DNA of 6,901 bases from Candidatus Rokuibacteriota bacterium (GCA_016188625.1 JACPHL010000027.1:1-6901), one strand, 5' to 3'; positions 1 through 6,696 are shown, counted from the stretch's first letter. Translations and numbers: made by a program. The notes: generated by a model not told the origin, from the letters alone.

Positions 1-659
1 ACCTGATCGGGGCCTTCCACCAGCCCCGGCTCGTCCTGATCGACCCCGAGACCCTGACGAGCCTCCCCGACCGGGAGTACCGGGCGGGCCTGGCCGAAGT
101 GATCAAGTGCGGGGCCGCCCTCAGCGCCGAGCTGTTCGGAACCCTCGAGGCGCGGCGCGGGGCCCTGCTCCGGCGCGACCCCGGGGTCCTCGAGGAGGTC
201 ATCGCGGCCTGCTGCGAGCTGAAGGCGACCATCGTCGAGCAGGACGAGCGCGAGGAGAGCGGGCTCCGGATGCTGCTCAACTACGGCCACACCGTTGGCC
301 ACGCCCTCGAGGCCCTGGGCGGGTACAGGGCGACCCTGCCCCACGGGGAGGCGGTCGCCGTCGGGATGGTGGCGGCCGCCCGCCTCGGGGAGCGGCTCGG
401 GCTGACGGAGCGCGAGGCCGTGGAGCGCCAGGTCGCCCTGATCCGGGCCGCCGGGCTCCCCGCGGCCTTCTCGGCCCCGTCCCCCGGCGAGGTGGTGGAG
501 GCCCTCCGCCACGACAAGAAGGCGCGGGGCGGCCGGGTCCCCTTCGTCCTGCTGAAGGCGCTGGGGCACGCGGAGGTCTGCTTCGATGTCCCGGTTGAGG
601 TGGTGCGAGAGGTGCTGGAAGGGCTCTACGAGGCTCCTGCGCCCGCACGGGGGGCCTGA
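1..659 (+). CDS. aroB: 3-dehydroquinate synthase, C-terminal part (5' end outside window)
   Basis: This enzyme converts DAHP to 3-dehydroquinate, the second step of the cytoplasmic shikimate pathway, using NAD+ and a divalent metal. The frame is open from the first base; the first whole codon is at 3, so the gene starts upstream. The fragment opens with LIGAFHQPRLVLID, a typical AroB segment. All three expected metal ligands are visible: Glu in GLAEVIK (codon 96-98), the first His of GHTVGH (288-290) and His in LPHGEAVAVGM (342-344). The HDKKARGG segment near 511-534 is also typical of the family. The C-terminus carries a short Ala/Pro tail and ends in TGA at 657-659. The next gene starts 9 bases later, so the two are probably co-transcribed. 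A GTG at 99 could open a shorter frame but would cut off conserved sequence. The identification is secure. Confidence 0.97.
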   Translation, partial: LIGAFHQPRLVLIDPETLTSLPDREYRAGLAEVIKCGAALSAELFGTLEARRGALLRRDPGVLEEVIAACCELKATIVEQDEREESGLRMLLNYGHTVGHALEALGGYRATLPHGEAVAVGMVAAARLGERLGLTEREAVERQVALIRAAGLPAAFSAPSPGEVVEALRHDKKARGGRVPFVLLKALGHAEVCFDVPVEVVREVLEGLYEAPAPARGA

Positions 660-668
660 GGGGAGGGG

Positions 669-1148
669 ATGCGACCGATGCCGTGGCGAGCGATCGCGAC
701 GATGCTGGTGATCTGGTTCTTCCTGATCGGGGGAAGCTGCAAGGGGCCCAGCCGCGAACAGAGCGTGTCGAGCGCCTCCGGGTTCCGGATCTTCGTCACG
801 GCCGACCCGAACACCATCCGGATCGCGGTAGCCCCCGCCACGATCGGCGGGTGTTCGGTCATCACCGCCAAGGTCTTCAACACCAACGGGCAGCTCGTGG
901 ACGGGGTGTCGGTGACCTTCACAGCAGCCCTTGGGGTCTTCGTTGTGCCCGGCTCTACCACCGAATTGTTGGGCGCGGACACGAAGACAACAATCAACGG
1001 GACTGCCACTACGGCGCTTTGCGCCAAGACGCAGGCTGGGACCTCCGTGGTCACGGCCACCGTCGAGGACGCCTCGGACACACACGGCCATCGTGACTTT
1101 CTTCTAGTCGGACGCAACTGGACAGCGCGAGGAGAGGGGCAGGGATGA
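669..1148 (+). CDS. Putative lipoprotein with bacterial Ig-like domain (first of a tandem pair; 3' end probably frameshifted)
   Basis: The gene is unrecognised beyond its fold class. The 159-residue protein starts with a basic, hydrophobic signal (residues 4-23) ending GGSC, so Cys24 is a possible lipidation site; the -3 Gly makes the lipobox imperfect. Residues about 45-138 read as an invasin/Big_1-type Ig-like domain: alternating beta strands, NTNGQLVDGVSVTFTA, then a Gly/Thr-rich hairpin and GTSVVTATVEDASDT. Cys62 and Cys118 lie at strand ends and could form a disulfide. ATG 669 is preceded by GAGGGGAGGGG overlapping the aroB stop, supporting an operon. The stop overlaps the next start as ATGA (1145-1148). 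The tail after DASDTH (HRDFLLVGRNWTARGEGQG) does not look like an Ig strand. Skipping one base near 1086 gives AIVTFF and a TAG at 1105-1107, which does. The base composition is less GC-rich than in aroB. The role is probably cell-surface; the ligand is unknown. Confidence 0.72.
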   Translation: MRPMPWRAIATMLVIWFFLIGGSCKGPSREQSVSSASGFRIFVTADPNTIRIAVAPATIGGCSVITAKVFNTNGQLVDGVSVTFTAALGVFVVPGSTTELLGADTKTTINGTATTALCAKTQAGTSVVTATVEDASDTHGHRDFLLVGRNWTARGEGQG

Positions 1149-1645
1149 GAACGACCGGATGGCTGGGATGGCGCAAGGCGGCCGGCGCGGGCCTCGGAAG
1201 GCGCATAGCGGACTTCGCGGGTGTCCTCTTTCTCACCGGTTTGCTTGTGGGTGGATCCTGCACGTCCAACGACGCGACCAAAGGCCCGAGCTTCCCCTCG
1301 ACCATCGCTGGGTCAGGGAACCCTGCCGCTCTTATTTTGAGGGCGAGCGCCAGCTCGGTCGCATGTGGTGGTACGGTCACGCTGACTGCACTCGTCGTCA
1401 CCTCGACCGGGCAGCCGATTGCCGGTGTCACGGTTGTCTTCGAGGCAGACATGGGCAGCGTCAGCCCGACGTCCGCCACGACGAACCCCGGCGAGGCAAC
1501 CACCACCTTCACCGCGACCTCATCCCTGATCCCCACATGCATTACAGGAGCGAGCGGAGCCACTGAGGATGCCGTAGTTAGAGGCACCGCTGCCGGCACA
1601 GGGACGGCGACCGATACGATCACTCTAAAGGTCGTCAAACCCTAG
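1145..1645 (+). CDS. Putative lipoprotein with bacterial Ig-like domain (second of a tandem pair)
   Basis: This is a paralogue of the preceding gene, of unknown specific function. The 166-residue protein has a long basic N-terminal region (Arg10, Lys11, Arg19, Arg20), a hydrophobic stretch at 24-36 and GGSC with Cys39 as possible lipid site. Residues about 60-165 form an Ig-like domain: ALILRASASSVACGGTVTLT, then STGQPIAGVTVVFEADMGSV, a TTNPGEATTTFTATS hairpin and a final strand TDTITLKVVKP. Cys74 and Cys132 are 58 residues apart, against 56 between Cys62 and Cys118 in its neighbour, at equivalent fold positions. ATG 1145 overlaps the upstream stop and is preceded by GGAG at 1131-1134, so translation may be coupled. 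The gene ends in TAG 1643-1645, and a strong terminator follows 40 bases later. The AT-richer codon use matches its paralogue and differs from the flanking housekeeping genes. Surface anchoring and an adhesive or structural role are inferences from the fold class. Confidence 0.78.
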   Translation: MRTTGWLGWRKAAGAGLGRRIADFAGVLFLTGLLVGGSCTSNDATKGPSFPSTIAGSGNPAALILRASASSVACGGTVTLTALVVTSTGQPIAGVTVVFEADMGSVSPTSATTNPGEATTTFTATSSLIPTCITGASGATEDAVVRGTAAGTGTATDTITLKVVKP

Positions 1646-1685
1646 GGAACTCGAGCAGACTTCCTGCGACGATAGCGTAGATCAC

Positions 1686-1715
1686 GGGCCGCCGGGGAGA
1701 GCCGGCGGCCCTTTT
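1686..1715 (+). terminator. Rho-independent terminator closing the aroB-lipoprotein unit
   Basis: A perfect 10-bp stem (GGGCCGCCGG at 1686-1695 with CCGGCGGCCC at 1702-1711) and a six-base loop are followed by TTTT (1712-1715) and further T residues. It lies 40 bases after the second lipoprotein stop. There is no T run on the opposite side, so it acts on plus-strand transcripts only and is not bidirectional for the convergent gene ending at 1796. Confidence 0.9.
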
Positions 1716-1795
1716 CATTGGGCTCTACCGACTGTGGCGTGGGTGGGAAGCCCCGGGCGGGGAGCCGCCCCCCCCGCGATTCCCGGAAGGGCCTT

Positions 1796-3328
1796 TTACG
1801 GCTGCGTGGGGCGGCCGCCCAGCTCGTGGAAGAGGTCCACGTACTTGAGGGCCCGGGGGTCCACGGCGGGGCGGGCGAGGCCGAGCCGGACCAGCTCGGC
1901 GTTGAGCATCCGGCCGCTGGCCAGGAAGACGTAGGCCAGCCAGACCTCGCCGGCCTCGCGCTCCCGGTCGAACTCGAGCTGGAGGACGTCACCCCGCTGG
2001 AGCCCCAGCCAGGGCTCCCGGGCCCGGTCGAGTCCGGCCAGGGCCTGGATCCCGAGGAGCCTCACCCGCCGCGCCTCCCCCTTCACCCGGACCTCAAGGA
2101 GGGTGGGGCCCAGCAGCCGCACGAGGCGCGCCGGGATCCGCTCCCCTGACGGCTCCGGCTCCTCTGGGACCAGCTTGAGGACCTCGGAGAGGGCGATCCC
2201 GACCATCCCGCCGAACCGGCGGAACTTCAGCTGCCCCTCCTCGATCCAGAACCCCTTCACCTTGATCGTGTCGCCGGAGGCCATCTCGAGGAGGTGCGGC
2301 TTGGTGGATGAGCTGACGGCGGGGAGGACCCGCTCGGCCTTCGGGGGCTCGGGGGGTGCCTGAGGCGGCAGGGCCGCGACGGTGAAAGGCGGCGGCGCGG
2401 CCGACGCCGCGGCCGGCGCGGGAAGGGGGGCGATCGGCGGGTCAGGGACCGGAGTCGGGGGCGGCTCCGGGGCGGCCTGGGGAAGGGCCGCTTCCGCCGC
2501 ATCGGTCGGGGCCACCGGCGCGGCCGGCGCCGACCATTCGTCCGCGGGAGTCCTCCCCGGCGCGCCGTCGGGCGCCGCGGCCGGCGCAGGCACGGGCTCC
2601 GGGGGCGCCGCGGCCAGGATCGGCGGGGGCGCCGGCCACTCATCCCGCGGCGCCCTTCTCGGCTCGCCGCCCCGAGCGGCCTGGGGCTCCGCCGGGAGCG
2701 GCTCGGCGGCCGGGGGCGATGCGGCGAGCGGGGGCGGCGGCGGGGCCGCCCGCTCCCCCTCGCGCTTCACGACGAGCCAGGCCTCCGGCCACCCCTCGCC
2801 GTCCGCCGGGAGCCTCAGGATCCCGGCGACCTCGCTGGCGGGGATGGTGAAGCTCCCCTCGTCCAGGATCACCCTGAGCCGGCCTCCCTCCGGCCTGACC
2901 TCGGAGACCTTCAGGTTCCCACCGCTCCTGAGGGAGAGGTAGTGGCTGGCCGCGGCCCGCCGCCTCGTGGCGCTGAAGCCCTCGCTCAAGAGCGGCGGGA
3001 TCGGCGCGCGGGGCCGGAGACCGGGGGGGAGGTCGGGCCGATCGGGGACGATCTGGAGCACCTGGGCCTTGGGGATCTTGATCCGCCCGCCGTACTTCTC
3101 GAAGACGATCTCCCCCTCCTCCTCCCGGTAGGCGTCCACCACGATGGGGTCACGGTCGTAGTCGAGGTAGAGGAGGTAGGCCCGAGGCTCGGCGACCGCC
3201 TGCGCCTCAGGCCGGGGGCGTGGCGGCTCGGTCTCGGGCGGGGGGTGGGCCTCGAGGGCGGGAGAGGCGAGCGCTCCGTAAGCCACCAGCAGCGCCAGGA
3301 GCGCCAGCGCGGGCCAGGGTCGGCACAT
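1796..3328 (-). CDS. Secreted protein with three beta-module repeats, Pro/Ala linker and degenerate SNase-like domain
   Basis: The 510-residue protein has a Sec-type signal peptide (residues 1-27, hydrophobic core LALLALLVAYGAL). Three related modules follow at about 49-95, 129-174 and 345-388. Each has a short opening strand, an E-x-G turn, a GG or G pair, then I-x-I/IP, a conserved EV or QV and VP (for example YGGRIKIPKAQVLQIVPD). Residues 192-344 are a Pro/Ala-rich, probably disordered linker with two DEW(P/S)AP copies. Residues about 397-505 resemble staphylococcal nuclease: RRVRLLGI, WLAYVFLASGRMLNAELVRLGLA. Arg423 matches nuclease Arg35, but the positions of Asp40, Thr41, Glu43 and Arg87 hold Gln428, Ala429, Ala431 and Val462, so nuclease activity is unlikely. 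ATG 3328 is preferred over an in-frame GTG at 3343 because it directly precedes the signal peptide. No clear ribosome site precedes it, and a TATAGT box sits six bases upstream, suggesting a leaderless mRNA. A periplasmic or surface scaffold or binding role is inferred. Confidence 0.85.
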   Translation of the reverse strand: MCRPWPALALLALLVAYGALASPALEAHPPPETEPPRPRPEAQAVAEPRAYLLYLDYDRDPIVVDAYREEEGEIVFEKYGGRIKIPKAQVLQIVPDRPDLPPGLRPRAPIPPLLSEGFSATRRRAAASHYLSLRSGGNLKVSEVRPEGGRLRVILDEGSFTIPASEVAGILRLPADGEGWPEAWLVVKREGERAAPPPPPLAASPPAAEPLPAEPQAARGGEPRRAPRDEWPAPPPILAAAPPEPVPAPAAAPDGAPGRTPADEWSAPAAPVAPTDAAEAALPQAAPEPPPTPVPDPPIAPLPAPAAASAAPPPFTVAALPPQAPPEPPKAERVLPAVSSSTKPHLLEMASGDTIKVKGFWIEEGQLKFRRFGGMVGIALSEVLKLVPEEPEPSGERIPARLVRLLGPTLLEVRVKGEARRVRLLGIQALAGLDRAREPWLGLQRGDVLQLEFDREREAGEVWLAYVFLASGRMLNAELVRLGLARPAVDPRALKYVDLFHELGGRPTQP

Positions 3329-3334
3329 GGGCCC

Positions 3335-3340
3335 ACTATA
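3335..3340 (-). promoter_or_regulatory. Candidate -10 box for the minus-strand secreted protein
   Basis: On the minus strand the sequence reads TGTATAGTGGGCCC and then the ATG at 3328. TATAGT is a good sigma70-type -10 and leaves only six bases before the start codon, so transcription would begin at or next to the ATG. No convincing TTGACA-like -35 is visible 16-18 bases upstream. The TATAGTGGGC string is identical to that at the promoter of the TPR gene (5010-5019). Confidence 0.5.
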
Positions 3341-3490
3341 CACCGATCGGCCATGGTTTCGCGACGATGACGGACAGGGGCCCCTCGGGCACCGTCCGGC
3401 CGAGACCTGTATGCCATCCGATACAGCTGGATCCGACGTGACGGGAGAGCGTTGGCCCGAGGCCAGGACGGGTCACAGGCTCGTCGGAGG

Positions 3491-3520
3491 TTGCATCTCC
3501 GGGCTCGACTCTGCTACGAT
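3491..3520 (+). promoter_or_regulatory. Candidate sigma70-type promoter for the epimerase/dehydratase gene
   Basis: TTGCAT (3491-3496), an 18-base spacer and TACGAT (3515-3520) preceded by TGC form a reasonable promoter with an extended -10. Transcription would start near 3527, giving a leader of about 50 bases before ATG 3580. A hairpin in that leader (CGCGA 3543-3547 with TCGCG 3552-3556, extended by three weaker pairs) sits just upstream of the GGAG ribosome site at 3568-3571. Confidence 0.5.
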
Positions 3521-3579
3521 CTCCACACTCGGCTCCGCATCTCGCGACGGATCGCGGGAGTAGCTTCGGAGTGGGAGCG

Positions 3580-4557
3580 ATGGCCTCGTTCTGGCAGGAT
3601 CGGCCGACATTCGTGACCGGCTCCACCGGCGTCCTGGGCGGCTGGCTGGTCCGCCGCCTCCGGGACGCGGGCGCCCGCGTCGTGGGCCTGGTCTGGGACC
3701 CGATGTTCCAGACCGCGCTCGAGCCGTCCGGGATGTACGAGGGGATGACCGTGGTGCAGGGCGACGTCCGCGACCGGCCGCTCCTCGAGCAGACCCTGCA
3801 CGACCACGAGATCGATACGGTCTTCCACCTGGCGGCCCAGACCGTCATGAGCGTCGCCCACCGGAGCCCGGTCGAGACCTTCGAGACCAACGTGCAGGGG
3901 ACCTGGGCGCTCCTGGAGGCGTGCCGGAAGAATCCGACCGTCAAGCAGGTCGTCCTGGCCTCCTCGGATCTGGTCTACGGCTCCGGGGCGGCGGTCCCCT
4001 ACACCGAGGAGATGCCGCTCGTGGGCCGGCACCCCTACGACGCGAGCAAGGCGTGCGCCGACCTGATCGCCCAGGCCTACGCCGCCACCTACGAGCTGTC
4101 GGTCGCCCTCACCCGCTGCGGCAACTTCTACGGCGGGGGGGACCTGAACTGGAACCGCATCGTCCCCGGGACGATCCGCTCCGTGATGCGCGGAGAGCCG
4201 CCGGTCATCCGCTCCAGCGGCCACTACGTCCGGGACTACTTCTACGTCGAGGACGCCGCCGCGGCCCACGCCTTCCTGGCGGAGCGGCTGGCCGAGAACC
4301 CCGACCTCCGCGGAGAGGCGTTCAACTTCTCCAACGAGACCCCGGTCACCGTCCTCGAGTTCGTCCGGCGGATCGCGCGCCTCATGGGGGCCGACCTCGA
4401 GCCCCGGGTCCTGGACGAGGCGACCTACGACGTCTCCGAGCAGTACCTGAGCGCCGCCAAGGCCCGGCAGGTCCTTGGGTGGAAGCCGCTCTTCACGCTG
4501 GACGACGGCCTGCGGCGCACCATCGACTGGTACCGGGAGTTCCTCGCCCACGAATGA
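3580..4557 (+). CDS. NAD-dependent epimerase/dehydratase, CDP-glucose 4,6-dehydratase-like (extended SDR)
   Basis: This is a 325-residue extended short-chain dehydrogenase, probably acting on a nucleotide-linked sugar for lipopolysaccharide or capsule synthesis in the cytoplasm. The Rossmann motif TGSTGVLGG is at 13-21, HLAAQ at 83-87, and the catalytic Tyr153 and Lys157 are in YDASK. Resemblance to RfbG-type CDP-glucose 4,6-dehydratases comes from the N-terminal FWQ...FVTG.TG..G.WL pattern, [29 protein letters not shown] (181-197), RDYFYVED (218-225) and FNFSNETP. It is somewhat shorter than usual for RfbG. The active-site strand reads SSDLVYG (128-134): Asp130 is present, but the following acid or lysine expected in 4,6-dehydratases is Leu131, so the exact reaction is uncertain. 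ATG 3580 has GGAG eight bases upstream; an in-frame GTG at 3571 is less likely. Two stops follow in tandem (TGA TAG). No other sugar gene is adjacent, so its pathway partners must lie elsewhere. Confidence 0.93.
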   Translation: MASFWQDRPTFVTGSTGVLGGWLVRRLRDAGARVVGLVWDPMFQTALEPSGMYEGMTVVQGDVRDRPLLEQTLHDHEIDTVFHLAAQTVMSVAHRSPVETFETNVQGTWALLEACRKNPTVKQVVLASSDLVYGSGAAVPYTEEMPLVGRHPYDASKACADLIAQAYAATYELSVALTRCGNFYGGGDLNWNRIVPGTIRSVMRGEPPVIRSSGHYVRDYFYVEDAAAAHAFLAERLAENPDLRGEAFNFSNETPVTVLEFVRRIARLMGADLEPRVLDEATYDVSEQYLSAAKARQVLGWKPLFTLDDGLRRTIDWYREFLAHE

Positions 4558-4566
4558 TAGTCGAAG

Positions 4567-4723
4567 GGGGGGTCTCCCCCCAACCGAACACCCCACCGGG
4601 CCTATCGGCCCGGCGGGGACCCCGTTCGGACGGCCCTCCCGGCAAAGCCGGGGCGTTCGCCCTTCGGCGAACGCTTCGGGCCTCGAAGAGCCTCCCCCCA
4701 GGTTGCGCCGGCGAAGCCGGCGC
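4567..4723. repeat. Intergenic array of six consecutive hairpins
   Basis: Six inverted repeats lie almost end to end, starting 7 bases after the tandem stops. They are GGGGGG/CCCCCC (4567-4581); a compound stem 4584-4629 (CCGAAC/GTTCGG, CCCC/GGGG, CCGGGCC/GGCCCGG); CCCGGC/GCCGGG (4638-4652); GCGTTCGCC/GGCGAACGC (4653-4674); CTTCG/CGAAG (4674-4688, sharing one base with the one before); and GCGCCGGC/GCCGGCGC (4705-4723). No T-run follows any stem, so they are not classical terminators. They resemble REP/BIME-like intergenic palindrome clusters and may stabilise the mRNA 3' end or slow exonucleases. No coding potential is evident. Confidence 0.8.
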
Positions 4724-4787
4724 TCGGAGCGGACCATTTCGTACGCGGGTCTAGGGTCCGGAGCGTGCGGGCGCACAGCCAGGATTC

Positions 4788-4944
4788 TTCATGAACACCG
4801 CCGGCGGACGGCGGACGGGTGGCGCGCCGGGCGGGGCGCCCCACGAGGCGAGCCGGGGGACCCCACACCGGGCGGGGGTGGCGAGCCGAGTGGGGCTGCC
4901 CGGTGCGACAGGACCCGTCCGCCTCGCGGGAAGCCGTTCGTGAA
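4788..4944. repeat. 157-base nested inverted-repeat element (possible structured RNA or MITE-like relic)
   Basis: The ends pair: TTCATGAAC (4788-4796) with GTTCGTGAA (4936-4944), nine pairs including one G-U. Inside, GGCGGACGGGT (4810-4820) pairs perfectly with ACCCGTCCGCC (4913-4923). Further inside, CACCGGGC (4866-4873) pairs with GCCCGGTG (4898-4905), and GGGGCGCCCC (4833-4842) is palindromic. The element lies between the hairpin array and the TPR promoter and has no credible ORF. It could be a small structured RNA or a short non-autonomous element; no target-site duplication could be confirmed. Confidence 0.55.
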
Positions 4945-4985
4945 CAAATCCCGGATAGCGTGACTCGGCGGCGGCCCGGCGGCGA

Positions 4986-5015
4986 TTGACAGGTCGCGGC
5001 GGCGTTCCGTATAGT
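4986..5015 (+). promoter_or_regulatory. Strong sigma70-type promoter for the TPR-efp-accB operon
   Basis: A consensus TTGACA (4986-4991), an 18-base spacer and TATAGT (5010-5015) make this the best promoter in the window. The predicted start point, near 5022, is about five bases before ATG 5027, leaving no room for a Shine-Dalgarno site, so the first gene is probably read from a nearly leaderless mRNA. Confidence 0.8.
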
Positions 5016-5026
5016 GGGCATGTCCT

Positions 5027-5668
5027 ATGCCACCCCGGGAATCCGCCGAGATCGACGACGAGATCCGCCGCCACGAGGCGCGCCTGGCCCGCGACCCCAC
5101 CCCGCACGCCTTCGCCGCGCTGGCCGAGGCCCACCGCCGGGCCGGGAGGGCGGCCGAGGCCCTCGCCCTCTGCCGGTCGGCGCTCGAGCGCTTCCCCGAT
5201 CATGCCGGCGCCCGGTTCGTCCGCGTGAAGGCCTGCCTCGACCTGGGTGACCTGGAGGCCGGGCGGGCGGAGCTCGAGCGGCTCCTGGCCCGGGAGCCCG
5301 ACCATCAGCCCGCCCTCCGGATCGCGGTGGATCTCGCCCTGCGCCGGGGCGCGGCCGAGGCCGCGGTCGGGTATCTCCGGCGGCTCGCCGACCTCGAGCC
5401 GTCCGACCGGGCCATCCAGTCGCGGCTCCGGGCCCTCGAGGCGGTCGTCGGCACGCCCGCGGAGCCCGACGGGCTCTCGTCGTTCCTGGCCGACGACCTC
5501 TTCGCCACCGTCACCTTCGGGGACCTCCTCCTCGCCCAGGGGCTCTACGACGAGGCCACGGCGGTCTTCGCGCGGGTCCTCCTCCGGACCCCCGATCACG
5601 CCATCGCGCGGGAGCGCCTCGAGGCCGCGCTCGGCCGGCGGGCCCAGGGCCGCCGCCCGAGGGGATAG
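5027..5668 (+). CDS. Tetratricopeptide repeat (TPR) protein
   Basis: The 213-residue, cytoplasmic-looking protein has no signal peptide or membrane segment. TPR-like helix pairs are visible at about 25-58 (ALAEAHRRAGRAAEALALCR), 59-92 (GDLEAGRAELERLLAREPDH), 93-126 and 160-192 (GDLLLAQGLYDEATAVFARV), each ending in a Pro-Asp type turn. Residues 136-158 form a Pro/Gly-containing break before the last repeat. The C-terminus is Arg-rich (GRRAQGRRPRG). ATG 5027 is the first start after an in-frame TAG at 5012-5014, and a consensus promoter ends 11 bases upstream. efp begins 19 bases after its stop. TPR proteins are protein-interaction scaffolds; the partner is unknown. Linkage to efp and accB suggests a conserved housekeeping association rather than a proven functional one. 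Confidence 0.92.
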   Translation: MPPRESAEIDDEIRRHEARLARDPTPHAFAALAEAHRRAGRAAEALALCRSALERFPDHAGARFVRVKACLDLGDLEAGRAELERLLAREPDHQPALRIAVDLALRRGAAEAAVGYLRRLADLEPSDRAIQSRLRALEAVVGTPAEPDGLSSFLADDLFATVTFGDLLLAQGLYDEATAVFARVLLRTPDHAIARERLEAALGRRAQGRRPRG

Positions 5669-5687
5669 CCGCCCGCGAGGACACGCC

Positions 5688-6254
5688 ATGCAGGTCTCGA
5701 CCAACGACTTCCGCAAGGGGATGAAGATCGAGTTGGACGGGGCGCCGTACCTCATCGTGGACTTCCAGCACGTCAAGCCCGGCAAGGGCGGGGCCTTCGT
5801 CCGGACCAGGCTGCGCCACCTCCAGCTCGGGAGCGTCATCGACCGGACCTTCCGGGCCGAGGAGAAGGTCCCCCTGGCCGACTTCGAGGAGCGGCGGGCG
5901 CAGTTCCTCTACCGGGACGAGCGCCTCCACTTCATGGGCCTCGACACCTACGACCAGCTCGCCCGCTCCGAGGAGGAGGTGGGGGAGGCCGCGCTCTACC
6001 TGAAGGAGGAGACCGAGGTCACGCTCCTCTACCACAAGGGCGCCCCCATCGGCGTCGAGCTCCCCACCTTCGTCGAGCTCAGGGTGGTGCGGACCGACCC
6101 CGGCCTGCGGGGCGACACGGCCTCGGGCGGGTCGAAGCCGGCGACCCTGGAGACGGGGGCCGTCGTCTCGGTCCCGCTCTTCATCGGCGAGGGCGATACC
6201 CTCAGGATCGACACCCGGACGGGGGCCTACATTGAGCGGGTCGCCTCGGGGTAG
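5688..6254 (+). CDS. efp: Elongation factor P
   Basis: EF-P binds ribosomes stalled on consecutive prolines, between the P and E sites, and promotes peptide bond formation. The 188-residue length is standard. The N-terminal KOW-like domain (about 1-63) contains [10 protein letters not shown] with Lys33, the residue equivalent to Escherichia coli Lys34 that is lysylated in many species. Two OB-type domains follow (about 64-126 and 127-186). The C-terminal signature is intact: [20 protein letters not shown] and [15 protein letters not shown] 5688 has GAGG (5677-5680) seven bases upstream, and the N-terminus [18 protein letters not shown] matches the family start. accB follows 4 bases after the stop, so the two are surely co-transcribed. 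Whether Lys33 is modified cannot be told, because no modification enzyme gene is in view. The proline-rich linker of the secreted protein at 1796-3328 is the kind of sequence that needs EF-P. Confidence 0.98.
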   Translation: MQVSTNDFRKGMKIELDGAPYLIVDFQHVKPGKGGAFVRTRLRHLQLGSVIDRTFRAEEKVPLADFEERRAQFLYRDERLHFMGLDTYDQLARSEEEVGEAALYLKEETEVTLLYHKGAPIGVELPTFVELRVVRTDPGLRGDTASGGSKPATLETGAVVSVPLFIGEGDTLRIDTRTGAYIERVASG

Positions 6255-6258
6255 CCGG

Positions 6259-6696
<438 letters not shown>

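Noticed and set aside
1740-1795. Terminator for the minus-strand secreted protein gene
   Set aside because: A short GGGCGG/CCGCCC stem exists after the stop, but no T-run follows in the minus direction.
2382-2942. Gly/Ala-rich open frame on the plus strand inside the secreted protein gene
   Set aside because: It mirrors the Pro/Ala linker of the minus-strand gene and has no independent support.
3571-3579. GTG 3571 as the start of the epimerase
   Set aside because: It would overlap the GGAG site that is well placed for ATG 3580 and adds only three non-family residues.
3514-4776. Long open frame on the minus strand opposite the epimerase gene
   Set aside because: It is an antisense shadow produced by high third-position GC; the plus strand encodes a clear SDR enzyme, and the minus translation has no recognisable motif.
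4567-4944. CRISPR array
   Set aside because: The repeats are unequal inverted hairpins, not regularly spaced direct repeats with unique spacers.
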